The position numbers were made by a program, and so were the translations under genes. Source: Phenylobacterium sp. Root1290 (lineage in GTDB: Bacteria; Pseudomonadota; Alphaproteobacteria; Caulobacterales; Caulobacteraceae). Taken from it: a stretch of 64,000 nucleotides of DNA. Below the pieces are notes generated by a model. That model worked only from the letters and a program-made list of their open reading frames with translations. It was not told the DNA's origin and ran no database searches. Location: contig NZ_LMEE01000003.1 in NCBI RefSeq assembly GCF_001425305.1, positions 310,001-374,000 on the forward strand, in the 5' to 3' direction. Shown here piece by piece: positions 35,526 to 43,094 of this stretch. The stretch's first letter is position 1. Each line of letters starts with the position of its first letter.

Positions 35526-35565
35526 GGAAGCTCCGCGCGTGCGCGTGCGGAGCTTCCGGCTTTCG
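35526..35565 (+). terminator. Intrinsic terminator of the OmpA lipoprotein gene
   Basis: A 14-bp stem (GGAAGCTCCGCGCG with its complement, one G-U) and TGCG loop, followed by GGCTTTCGTT. It begins 22 bases after the stop codon. Confidence 0.85.
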
Positions 35566-35873
35566 TTCAGCGAACGATGTTTTGGAGTTAACGGGGCGTA
35601 GGCGCCGGCAGGAACGCGGGCGAAACGAATGGTGACCGAATCAGCGACTCCGCCCGATTCAGTCTTTGTTCCCTACAAGCTATTGTATCTCCACGTCATT
35701 GGACCACAATCCAATTTGAGGTCCGCGGCCCGCCGGAGTCACTTTTCTGGCGCTGCAGGTCAGCCAATTGGCGGCTCCGCCTTGACGCCGCCGGGGGCCT
35801 TCGACTATATCGCCCGCTCCTTGGCGCGGGTTCGCCCGCTGCCCATCCCTTTTCTCGCGTAGGTCATATAGCC
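35566..35873 (+). other. Gene-free leader region upstream of rpmB
   Basis: About 300 bases of AT-richer DNA between the OmpA terminator and rpmB. It contains the rpmB promoter candidate at 35782-35811 and an ATTGG/CCAAT inverted repeat near 35699-35715. A 77-codon open frame at 35629-35862 has no ribosome site and no recognisable product. Confidence 0.5.
35782..35811 (+). promoter_or_regulatory. Probable housekeeping promoter of rpmB
   Basis: TTGACG (-35) is followed after 17 bases by CTATAT (35805-35810), and ACTATATC fits the Caulobacter-type -10 consensus GCTANAWC in seven of eight positions. The start codon lies about 63 bases downstream. Confidence 0.65.
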
Positions 35874-36170
35874 ATGTCGCGTCGTTGCGAACTTACCGGT
35901 GTCGGTCCCATGGTCGGCCACAACGTCAGCCACTCGAACATCAAGACGAAGCGCCGCTTCCTGCCCGCGCTGTCGCCGGCCACGCTCCAGTCGGACGCGC
36001 TGGGCCAGTCGTTCCGTCTGCGCGTCAGCAACGCTGCGCTGCGCACCCTGGACTTCAAGGGCGGCCTCGACGTCTTCCTCACCGGCGCCCGCGACGAGCA
36101 GCTCTCGACCCGCGCCCTGAAGATCAAGCGTCAGCTGAAGGCCAAGCTGGCCAGCCAGGCCGCCGCCTAA
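35874..36170 (+). CDS. rpmB: 50S ribosomal protein L28
   Basis: A 98-residue basic protein beginning [20 protein letters not shown], with [10 protein letters not shown] and the C-terminal [10 protein letters not shown], the standard L28 pattern in alphaproteobacteria. It binds the large subunit near the E site. It is a single-gene unit with its own promoter candidate and terminator. Confidence 0.96.
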   Translation: MSRRCELTGVGPMVGHNVSHSNIKTKRRFLPALSPATLQSDALGQSFRLRVSNAALRTLDFKGGLDVFLTGARDEQLSTRALKIKRQLKAKLASQAAA

Positions 36171-36195
36171 GTTTCCAGAGCTCTCTCCAGAGTTC

Positions 36196-36224
36196 AAAAG
36201 GCCGCCCTCCGGGGCGGCCTTTTT
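36196..36224 (+). terminator. Intrinsic terminator of rpmB
   Basis: An 8-bp GC stem (GGCCGCCC/GGGCGGCC) with a TCCG loop, flanked by AAAA on the left and TTTTT on the right. It starts 25 bases after the rpmB stop and could act in both directions. Confidence 0.9.
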
Positions 36225-36241
36225 CGTTTCGGCGCGGCGAT

Positions 36242-36346
36242 CGGCGAACCTGCCGGTTGAGCGGCCAATGCGGGGAAACGACGCGGCGAACCTGCCGGTC
36301 GGCCGATCTGGCCTGCCGATAGGGCGCCAAGCGGCAGGTTTCGCCG
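36242..36346. repeat. Two direct copies and one inverted copy of a 15-16-bp motif
   Basis: CGGCGAACCTGCCGGT occurs at 36242-36257 and 36284-36299, 42 bp apart. An inverted copy with one extra base (complement CGGCGAAACCTGCCG) is at 36332-36346. They fill the gap between the rpmB terminator and the 3' end of the phytase-like gene and could form alternative hairpins. Confidence 0.6.
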
Positions 36347-36374
36347 CCGAGCTCCCAGAAAGGCGCCGTTAGCC

Positions 36375-37343
36375 TCAAGGGCGGCTGGGTTTCCAGTCGA
36401 AGGCCAGCAGCAGGGTGCGCTGGATGCTTTGGAAGTTGTCGTCCGACAGCAGGTAGAATCGCACCGAGCCGTCCTTGGCCGGAACCGCGGCGATGGCTTC
36501 GAAATTGTCGATGCTCTGCGGGCGGGCGAGCTCCATGCGGGCGACTTCGCCGGAGCCGTCGTGGATGGTCAGGGCGATGCGGTTGCCGCGCACCGGGTCC
36601 CAGGCCCGCAGCAGCCAGGCGGTGCGGCCCTGCGGCAGGCGGGTGACCGCCACCAGCCCGAACTCCGCAGGCTTGGCGATGGTCGGGCCCGGCGTGCAGG
36701 CGCCCGAGAGGCGGCAGGTCCAGGTCTGGCCGCTTTCCTCGCCGCCGGCGACATAGGCGTCGGGGCCGATCTCAGGCGCCGGGCCAAGGGCCTCCATGCC
36801 GCCGTTGGGCGGGAACTGCGCGTCGGGAGCCGGCGCTTCGCGCGGCGGGCCGCCGTCGGCCGGGTAGAGCCAGATGCGGTGGCGCTGCTCGAAGCTGATC
36901 AGCATGTCGCCGTTGGCCAGCAGGGCCATGCCTTCGGAATCGGACTCCAGCTTGCCCTGCAGCGGCTTGCCGTCGAGGCCGGTCAGGGCGCTGACCCTGC
37001 CATCGGTCAGGCCGACCAGGCGGCCGGCCTTGTCGAGCATCAGGCGCGCCTTGATCAGGTCGCCCTCGTCGCTGACGGCGGTCAGGTTCACGCCATCGCG
37101 GACGGCCATGTCGGAGAGGCCGTGGAAACGAGCCGTGTCGGGCGAGGAGAGCACCAGGCCGCCGGCGTAGTGGAAGTCGCCGACGCGATCCTGGTCCGGG
37201 TCGGCCGGGTTCAGCGGGACCGGCGCGGCGGTGATGGTGATTGCCGGGCCGGCGGCGACCGGGGCGGCGGGCAGGGCCGATGATTGCTGAGCGCAGGCGG
37301 CGAGGGCGAGCGCGGCAAGCGCGGTCAGCGTGGAACGTCGCAT
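36375..37343 (-). CDS. Esterase-like-activity-of-phytase family lipoprotein
   Basis: A 322-residue predicted lipoprotein (lipobox LAAC near residue 16). It has a beta-propeller-like body: GLSDMAVRDGVNLTAVSDEGDL, DSEGMALLANGDMLISFEQRHRIWLY, FEAIAAVPAKDGSVRFYLLSDDN. These matches suggest the PF13449-type phytase-like domain. The ATG at 37343 follows GAGGGGGA; the longer open frame lacks a ribosome site. Enzymatic activity on phytate is not assured, as most relatives are uncharacterised. Confidence 0.75.
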   Translation of the reverse strand: MRRSTLTALAALALAACAQQSSALPAAPVAAGPAITITAAPVPLNPADPDQDRVGDFHYAGGLVLSSPDTARFHGLSDMAVRDGVNLTAVSDEGDLIKARLMLDKAGRLVGLTDGRVSALTGLDGKPLQGKLESDSEGMALLANGDMLISFEQRHRIWLYPADGGPPREAPAPDAQFPPNGGMEALGPAPEIGPDAYVAGGEESGQTWTCRLSGACTPGPTIAKPAEFGLVAVTRLPQGRTAWLLRAWDPVRGNRIALTIHDGSGEVARMELARPQSIDNFEAIAAVPAKDGSVRFYLLSDDNFQSIQRTLLLAFDWKPSRP

Positions 37344-37453
37344 GGTCACTATCCCCCTCGGTCGCGGCGTGCGCGCAGTGAGGGGGGAAGTCCGGCGCGG
37401 GTCAAGCGCGTAGCGACGCATTGCGGCGGAGGCCGTGGGCCCCCTCACCCCAA

Positions 37454-37479
37454 CCCTCTCCCCCAAAAGGGGGCGAGGG
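37454..37479. repeat. CCCTC-type intergenic palindrome after cobT
   Basis: CCCTC-T-CCCCC, an AAAA loop, then GGGGG-C-GAGGG: a 10-bp stem with one mismatch. It resembles the palindrome at 41649-41678 and a class of dispersed C/G-run hairpins common in proteobacterial intergenic DNA. It may terminate cobT transcription. Confidence 0.5.
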
Positions 37480-37493
37480 AGTGACGCCCGGTT

Positions 37494-39446
37494 CTAGGCC
37501 ACGGCTCTCCGGACTTCCTTGAAGGTCGAGCGGCGGGCGGAGCCGCCCTGCGGGCCCTGGGTGCTGGGCGGCGGCTGCAGGAGATTGGCGGTCTTGCGGG
37601 TGACCTTGCGGACCTCCTCGTCGAACAGTTCAGCCAGCTGATCGACGATGACGCCGGCCAGTTGCTCCACATCGACGATGGTGACGGCCCGGCGATAGTA
37701 GCGGGTGACGTCGTGGCCGATGCCGATGGCGATCAGTTGCACCGGGCTCTTGGTCTCGATCTCGGTGATCACGTCGCGCAGGTGACGCTCGAGGTAGTGG
37801 CCCGAGTTCACCGACAGCGTCGAGTCGTCGACCGGGGCGCCGTCGGAAATCACCATCAGGATGCGGCGCGCCTCGGGGCGGCCGATCAGCCGCTGGTGCG
37901 CCCACATCAGCGCCTCGCCGTCGATGTTTTCCTTGAGCAGGCCCTCGCGCATCATCAGGCCGAGGTTGCGGCGCGCGCGCCGCCAGGGGGAGTCGGCGGC
38001 CTTGTAGATGATGTGGCGCAGGTCGTTCAGCCGGCCCGGCTGCGGCGGCTTGCCGGCCTTCAGCCAGTCCTCGCGGGACGAGCCGCCCTTCCACGCACGG
38101 GTGGTGAAGCCGAGGATCTCGGTCTTGACGCCGCAGCGCTCCAGCGTGCGGGCCAGGATGTCGGCGCAGACGGCGGCGACCATGATCGGACGGCCGCGCA
38201 TCGAGCCGGAATTATCGATCAGGATGGTGACGACCGTGTCGCGGAACTCGGTGTCTTCCTCTTCCTTGAAGGCGAGGGAGGCGGTCGGATCGGTGATCAC
38301 CCGGGTCAATCGCGCGGTGTCGAGGATGCCCTCTTCGAGATCGAAGCTCCAGGAGCGGTTCTGCTGGGCCATCAGCTTGCGCTGCAGCTTGTTGGCCAGG
38401 CGCGAGACGACGCTGGAGAGGCTGGCCAGCTGCTGGTCGAGATAGGCGCGCAGGCGCGTCAGCTCCTCGGCGTCGCAGAGCTCCTCGGCGGCCACGACCT
38501 CGTCGTGGGCGTTGGTGAACACCTTGTAGGTGGCGACCTTGGCGTCGCCCTTCAGGTCGGGGCGGGCCGGCTGCTCGCCTTCGCCCATCTCCGGCGGCTC
38601 GTCGGTGTCCTCGGCGTTCGGATCATCCTCCGCCTGCATCATCTGGCTGTCGGCGTCCTCGCTCTCGCGATGGGACGCCTCGTTCTCGTCCATGGCGGTC
38701 TGCTGGGGCGACTGGCCTTCGCCTTCGCCCTCGTCGCCGTCTTCCTGGCTCTCGGCCTCGCCGTCCTCGCTGTCGCCGTCCTCGTCGTCGGCCTGGTCGG
38801 GGGCGTCGGTGAGGTCGTCGCCCATCGACAGGTCGCGCAGGATGGTCCGGGCGATCTTGGCGAACGCCTTCTGGTCGCCGGCCGCTTCGACCAGGCGGTC
38901 GAGATCGGCGCCGGCCTTGCTCTCGACCTCGGCGCGGAACAGGTCGACCAGCGGCTTGGCCATCGAGGGCGGCGGCTCGCCGGTCATCCGCTCGCGCGCC
39001 AGCAGCGCGACGACGTCGGCCATCGGCGGGTTGGCCAGGGCTTCGAGCTGGTTCAGCGGCTTCTTGGCCCAGGCATATTCGTGAACCGCGCGCAGATTGT
39101 CCTTCACGCCGCCGAGGGCGTTGGCGCCGACCGCCTCGATGCGGGCCTGCTCCAGCGCGTCATAGACCGGCGCGCCGAGCGCCGAGGCCGGACGGCCCTT
39201 GGCGTGGGCGGCGATGTCGTGGTGGGCGATGCGCAGCGCCATCTGGTCGGCCAGGCCGCGGATGCGGGCGGCGTCGGCCGGGGTCAGGTCGCGCGGCGGG
39301 TGCGGCAGCACGGCGCGATTGCCCGACAGCTGCGGGCCCTCGCCCGAATAGACGATTTCCAGGTCCGGCTTTTCAGCCAGGGAGCGCGCGGCATGGGCCA
39401 GGGCGCGCTTGAAGGGCTCGACGGGGCTTTCCGGGTTCTTGGCCAT
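37494..39446 (-). CDS. cobT: Aerobic cobaltochelatase subunit CobT
   Basis: A 650-residue protein required with CobN and CobS to insert cobalt into hydrogenobyrinic acid a,c-diamide. Residues ~200-290 are an acidic Asp/Glu/Gln stretch typical of CobT and related MgChl subunits. The C-terminal von Willebrand A domain has the MIDAS motif DNSGS near residue 411, with the [11 protein letters not shown] segment following. Two ATGs (39455 and 39446) are possible and neither has a clear ribosome site; 39446 is chosen arbitrarily. cobS lies about 6 kb away on the same strand and cobN is not in the window. Confidence 0.93.
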   Translation of the reverse strand: MAKNPESPVEPFKRALAHAARSLAEKPDLEIVYSGEGPQLSGNRAVLPHPPRDLTPADAARIRGLADQMALRIAHHDIAAHAKGRPASALGAPVYDALEQARIEAVGANALGGVKDNLRAVHEYAWAKKPLNQLEALANPPMADVVALLARERMTGEPPPSMAKPLVDLFRAEVESKAGADLDRLVEAAGDQKAFAKIARTILRDLSMGDDLTDAPDQADDEDGDSEDGEAESQEDGDEGEGEGQSPQQTAMDENEASHRESEDADSQMMQAEDDPNAEDTDEPPEMGEGEQPARPDLKGDAKVATYKVFTNAHDEVVAAEELCDAEELTRLRAYLDQQLASLSSVVSRLANKLQRKLMAQQNRSWSFDLEEGILDTARLTRVITDPTASLAFKEEEDTEFRDTVVTILIDNSGSMRGRPIMVAAVCADILARTLERCGVKTEILGFTTRAWKGGSSREDWLKAGKPPQPGRLNDLRHIIYKAADSPWRRARRNLGLMMREGLLKENIDGEALMWAHQRLIGRPEARRILMVISDGAPVDDSTLSVNSGHYLERHLRDVITEIETKSPVQLIAIGIGHDVTRYYRRAVTIVDVEQLAGVIVDQLAELFDEEVRKVTRKTANLLQPPPSTQGPQGGSARRSTFKEVRRAVA

Positions 39447-39544
39447 GCCAACCATTTAGAACGACGGTCCGCGTCGCCCAAGCGCGAATGCGCGTCAAAG
39501 CTCAGTTGCGCCCGCAGCGGGGACAGACGCCGGCCAGATGAGGA

Positions 39545-40801
39545 TCACCAGCCGAGCCAGGTCTGGATCAGCGCGCCGGCCCAGGCGGCGGCCGTGACCA
39601 GCACCAGGCCCGGGACCACGCGCCAGACGAAGGCGCGCTGGCCGCCGGACATGGCGAAGATGGTCTTGGAGAGGGTGTTGGTGGTCAGGCCGACCAGGAT
39701 GGGCAGCACGGCGGCGCGCGGGTCGATACTGCCGGCGGCGGCCAGCGAGGCCATCGAGATCGCCGCCGCGTGGGCGTCGACCAGGCCGGCGGCGGCCGCG
39801 CCGACCGCCGCGCCGGCCCCGCCGAACCGGGCGGTGAGCGCCGCCGAGATGACCAGGATGACCGCCAGGGTCGCGGCGAAGATCAGGGCGGTCGGCAGGC
39901 TGAAGGCCTCGCCGGCGTCGGCGTCTTCCTCGGCCGGAGGCTGGCGCAGCGCCTGCAGGGTGAATACGGCGCCGTAGGCCGCCGCCGCCAGCCCGGCGCA
40001 GACCAGCGGCGCAGCCATGGCGCGGAGCGTCGGCGTATTGAGGGCGGCGAGGAGGACGGCCAGCTGCACGATCGTCGCCACGGTCGAGAGCACCGCGCCA
40101 GCCACGGCGCCGGCCAGCAGGTTCGGGGTCTTGGCCGCGCGCGCCGACATGGCGCCGATGGCGGCGGTGCTGGACACGAAGCCGGCGGCCAGGCCGGCGA
40201 GCGGCAGGCCGAAGCGGACGCCGAGGGTGCGGATGGCGACGTGGCCGGCGGCGCCGATGCCGAGCAGCAGGACGACCACCAGCCAGATCGAGCGGGGATT
40301 GAGGGCCTGGTAGGGGCCCATCGGCCGATCGGGCAGCAGCGGCAGCACGACGAGGGTGGCGCCGGCCAGCATCAGGCCGCTGCGGACCTCGTCCCCGGTC
40401 AGCACCGATCCCACGAAGTGATGCAGGGGCGTTCGCGCGGCCAGCAGGATCGCGACCACGACCCCGACCCCTGCGGCGATCATCGGCTGGGGGACGGCGA
40501 GCGCGCCGACCAGCACCGCCAGCACGAGGGCCGCCTCGGTGGTGAGGCCGGGATCGTCCTCGCCCTGGGCGCGCCAGTAGGCGAGCGCGGCGAAGGCCGC
40601 CGTGGCGGCGGTGACGACCGACAGCAGAACGACGCCGCCGACCAGCAGGCTGACCGCGCCGGCCAAGGTGGCGACCGTGAAGGTGCGGATGCCCGCCGCC
40701 GACGGCGAGGGGCGTTCCTGCTTGCGGCGCTCGCGCTCGGCGCCGATCAGCAACCCGACGCCCAGGGCCACGGCGAGGTTCAAGATCGGTTCGGTGGGAA
40801 T
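39545..40801 (-). CDS. MgtC/SapB and DUF4010 membrane protein (probable AUU start)
   Basis: About 418 residues with some twelve hydrophobic segments. The N-terminal LNLAVALGVGLLIGAERER with GIRTFTVATLAGAV is the MgtC/SapB signature, and the C-terminal part, with AHAAAISMASLAAAG and GLTTNTLSKTIFA, is DUF4010. Plausible starts are TTG at 40783, with no ribosome site, or ATT at 40801, which has GGAGG exactly eight bases upstream and adds the MPTEPI residues expected before the first helix. No ATG or GTG fits. Role unknown; MgtC proteins are tied to magnesium limitation and envelope energetics. Confidence 0.78.
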   Translation of the reverse strand: MPTEPILNLAVALGVGLLIGAERERRKQERPSPSAAGIRTFTVATLAGAVSLLVGGVVLLSVVTAATAAFAALAYWRAQGEDDPGLTTEAALVLAVLVGALAVPQPMIAAGVGVVVAILLAARTPLHHFVGSVLTGDEVRSGLMLAGATLVVLPLLPDRPMGPYQALNPRSIWLVVVLLLGIGAAGHVAIRTLGVRFGLPLAGLAAGFVSSTAAIGAMSARAAKTPNLLAGAVAGAVLSTVATIVQLAVLLAALNTPTLRAMAAPLVCAGLAAAAYGAVFTLQALRQPPAEEDADAGEAFSLPTALIFAATLAVILVISAALTARFGGAGAAVGAAAAGLVDAHAAAISMASLAAAGSIDPRAAVLPILVGLTTNTLSKTIFAMSGGQRAFVWRVVPGLVLVTAAAWAGALIQTWLGW

Positions 40802-40974
40802 GGGACACGCCTCCAGACCGCCCGCCGTCCAGGCCGGCGGAAAGCCAGACTACAGCTAGGGGCGCCGGCGCGCGGTGAAAATTCGCCGGGCGCGCGTCCA
40901 GATGTCGGTTCCCTGTGTTCTGGTTCGTCCTAGGTTCGATCGGGCCTGCGGGGCTCAAGCGAAGGAGAACGACA

Positions 40975-41397
40975 ATGCGCGTGATGGTTCTGGTGAAGGC
41001 GACGAGCGACAGCGAAGCGGGGCTGATGCCGTCCAGCGAGCTGCTGGAGGCGATGGGCCGCTACAACGAAGAGCTGGTCAATGCGGGGATCATGAAGGGC
41101 GGCGACGGGCTGCAGCCGTCGTCCAAGGGCAAGCGGGTGGCGTTCGACGGCGACAAGCGGGCGGTGATCGACGGCCCGTTCGCCGAGACCAAGGAAGTCG
41201 TGGCCGGCTACTGGCTGTGGGAGGTCAAGGACATGGACGAGGCCGTGGCCTGGGTGAAGCGCTGTCCGAACCCGATGCCCGGTCCGAGCGAGATCGAAAT
41301 CCGCCCGTTCTACGAGATGGAGGACTTCGGCGAGGCGCTGACGCCGGCCGCGGCCGAGATCCACGACCGGGTGCGCGACAAGCTGGAGTCGAACTAG
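40975..41397 (+). CDS. YCII-family (DGPF domain) protein
   Basis: A 140-residue protein with the YCII/DGPF fold: [10 protein letters not shown] at the start, [24 protein letters not shown] in the middle and [13 protein letters not shown] near the end. The ATG at 40975 follows GGAG. Relatives are often encoded with ECF sigma factors and may be small enzymes or ligand binders; no sigma gene is adjacent here. Function not assigned. Confidence 0.85.
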   Translation: MRVMVLVKATSDSEAGLMPSSELLEAMGRYNEELVNAGIMKGGDGLQPSSKGKRVAFDGDKRAVIDGPFAETKEVVAGYWLWEVKDMDEAVAWVKRCPNPMPGPSEIEIRPFYEMEDFGEALTPAAAEIHDRVRDKLESN

Positions 41398-41431
41398 GGG
41401 CGGCGGAACGGCTAAGCCTGGGCGGCGTTGG

Positions 41432-41452
41432 TCCTTGCAGATTTGGCAAGGA
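41432..41452 (+). promoter_or_regulatory. Hairpin covering the ribosome site of the DUF1328 gene
   Basis: TCCTTGC (41432-41438) pairs perfectly with GCAAGGA (41446-41452) around a 7-base loop. The Shine-Dalgarno AAGGAG (41448-41453) sits in the 3' arm, seven bases before the start codon, so the fold would hide it. Confidence 0.5.
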
Positions 41453-41459
41453 GACACCG

Positions 41460-41639
41460 ATGCTCAAGTGGGCTCTGATATTCGCGGTGGTGGCGTTGAT
41501 CGCCGGCGCCCTGGGATTTGGCGGCATCGCCGGCGCGGCGGCCGGCATCGCCAAGATCCTGTTCTTCATCTTCCTGGTCGGCTTCGTGCTGTTCCTGGTG
41601 CTCGGCGTCATGGCCGGGCGGAAAATCTCGGGCGGATAG
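41460..41639 (+). CDS. DUF1328-family small membrane protein
   Basis: A 59-residue protein with two hydrophobic helices ([20 protein letters not shown] and [20 protein letters not shown]) around a Gly/Ala-rich loop, ending GRKISGG. This matches YtjA-like DUF1328 peptides, which are often stress-induced in proteobacteria but of unknown function. The ribosome site AAGGAG is strong yet lies in a hairpin. It begins 62 bp after the YCII gene and may share its transcript. Confidence 0.88.
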   Translation: MLKWALIFAVVALIAGALGFGGIAGAAAGIAKILFFIFLVGFVLFLVLGVMAGRKISGG

Positions 41640-41648
41640 CCTGACGGT

Positions 41649-41678
41649 CTCCTCTCCCCCCGCGCGGGGGGAGAGGAG
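41649..41678. terminator. Perfect 30-bp palindrome between convergent genes
   Basis: CTCCTCTCCCCCC is followed by GCGC and the exact complement GGGGGGAGAGGAG. It lies between the DUF1328 stop and the DUF3089 stop, so it could terminate both transcripts. There is no T-run, and it also resembles a dispersed C/G-run palindrome family. Confidence 0.6.
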
Positions 41679-41687
41679 CAAGGCCGC

Positions 41688-42866
41688 CTACTTCTTGGCC
41701 AGATAGGCCTGGGACTGGCTGCCGACGAGGTCGACGAGGTTCCCCATGGCGAGGTTCACGTCGATCAGGTGCAGGCCCCAGTCCTTGAGGACGATCGGGC
41801 CGACCTTCACGTCGCCGGCGATCTCGTCCGTACGCGGATCATTTGGATCGGCGTTGATCCCCACCGACAGATAATCGAACCCATCCTTGGACACGCATTC
41901 GCCGGTCAGCAGGCCGGGCGCCGAGACGAACGGCGTGGCGACCTTCGCGCCGTCCTTGGTCCAGGCCGGCGGCGCGGCCGATTCCGCGGCGATCATCGCG
42001 CCCGACGACAGGTAGGCGTGCAGTTCGGCCTTGCCGCCGCCGAGTGCGGCGGGATTGACGCAGGCCGCCTGCATGGCGGGGTTCGGCTCACGCGGGACGC
42101 CGAAGCGGCTGCCCTTCGGCGGGGGCGAGGTTTCGCGGAAGCTGACATAGGCGACGGCGCAGCCGATCTGGGTCGGCGACTTGCAGAGCGGGATCGACTT
42201 GAAGGTCCCGAGGTCCTGGCCCTTCTGCACCGGCAGGTTGGTTCCGAGCAGCAGCGCCGAGATCAGCCTGGCCTGGGCCGGCTTGCCGTCGATCTCCTTG
42301 GCGATCAGTTCGGTCAGCAGGCCCGCGCCCTGGGAGTGGCCGATCAGCACGACGCCGCGGCCCTTGTTCTCGTGGGTCAGGTAGTAGTTCCAGGCGTCGG
42401 CGACGTCGTCGTAGTTGGTGGTCGGGATCGGGCCGGCCGGCGGCTTGGCGCCCGGGGCCATGCGCGCGCGCAGGGTGGTCAGGGTCACCTGCCGGTACAT
42501 CGGCGCGTAGATCCTGCACTTGGAGCCGAAGCGGGCGAGCTGCTGCTCGACCACGCGGCGCTCCTCGGCGTTGGGCGTCATGTCGGAGAACACGCCCGGA
42601 TCGTTGGAGACGGTCGGGTAGACGTAGAAGCAGTCGACCTGGGCGTTGGCGTCGGGCTTCCAGGTCTCCTGGGTCATCGAACCGTCGGCCTTGATGACCG
42701 TGGCGGTGTTGTCGATCGCGCAGGCATCGGCGCGGCCGGGCCAGCAGAGCCAGGCGTCGGGCTTGGAATAGTCGTTAGGCGTCGCGGCGGCGGGCGCCTG
42801 GGCGAACGCCGGCGAGGCGCTGAAAAGCAGGCCGGCGGCGACGGCCGCGAGCGTTATCCTGGACAT
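41688..42866 (-). CDS. DUF3089 alpha/beta-hydrolase (exported lipase/esterase-like)
   Basis: A 392-residue exported protein; the signal peptide ends near AFAQ. The DUF3089 pattern is visible: VDCFYVYPTVSNDPG near residue 77, then ARFGSKCRIYAPMYRQVTL, and the nucleophile elbow IGHSQGAG near residue 175. Cysteine pairs suggest disulfides in the periplasm. Substrate unknown. It faces the DUF1328 gene tail to tail across a perfect palindrome, and a dispersed repeat lies just upstream. Confidence 0.87.
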   Translation of the reverse strand: MSRITLAAVAAGLLFSASPAFAQAPAAATPNDYSKPDAWLCWPGRADACAIDNTATVIKADGSMTQETWKPDANAQVDCFYVYPTVSNDPGVFSDMTPNAEERRVVEQQLARFGSKCRIYAPMYRQVTLTTLRARMAPGAKPPAGPIPTTNYDDVADAWNYYLTHENKGRGVVLIGHSQGAGLLTELIAKEIDGKPAQARLISALLLGTNLPVQKGQDLGTFKSIPLCKSPTQIGCAVAYVSFRETSPPPKGSRFGVPREPNPAMQAACVNPAALGGGKAELHAYLSSGAMIAAESAAPPAWTKDGAKVATPFVSAPGLLTGECVSKDGFDYLSVGINADPNDPRTDEIAGDVKVGPIVLKDWGLHLIDVNLAMGNLVDLVGSQSQAYLAKK

Positions 42867-42947
42867 GTTTCCCCACTTGAAAATCGGTTCTTCGCAATGG
42901 GGCGGGAGGATGCGCAGAACGCCGGTCGGCGTCCAGGTGCATCTCAG

Positions 42948-43084
42948 GTGTCATCCCGGAAGGCGCGTAGCGGCTGTCCGGGACCCATTCGCGCTTGGTC
43001 AGCAGGACGAGAGGAGCGCCCGCACCTGCCTGATCCATCTGGTGTTCATAGGTCCCGGTCTTGCTGCGCAAACCGGGATGACAC
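42948..43084. repeat. Dispersed intergenic inverted repeat, copy A
   Basis: A 137-bp element bounded by GTGTCATCCCGG and its exact complement CCGGGATGACAC. Each end also forms an inner hairpin (for example TCCCGG...CCGGGA). Copy B, with the same ends and inner GGGACCCAT and TCCCGGTCTT blocks, is at 51911-52036. It lies between two minus-strand genes and carries no open frame of note. Confidence 0.8.
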
Positions 43085-43094
43085 GTGGTGGGAG

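Noticed and set aside
35629-35862. A 77-codon frame upstream of rpmB
   Set aside because: It overlaps the rpmB promoter candidate, lacks a ribosome site and resembles no protein I know.
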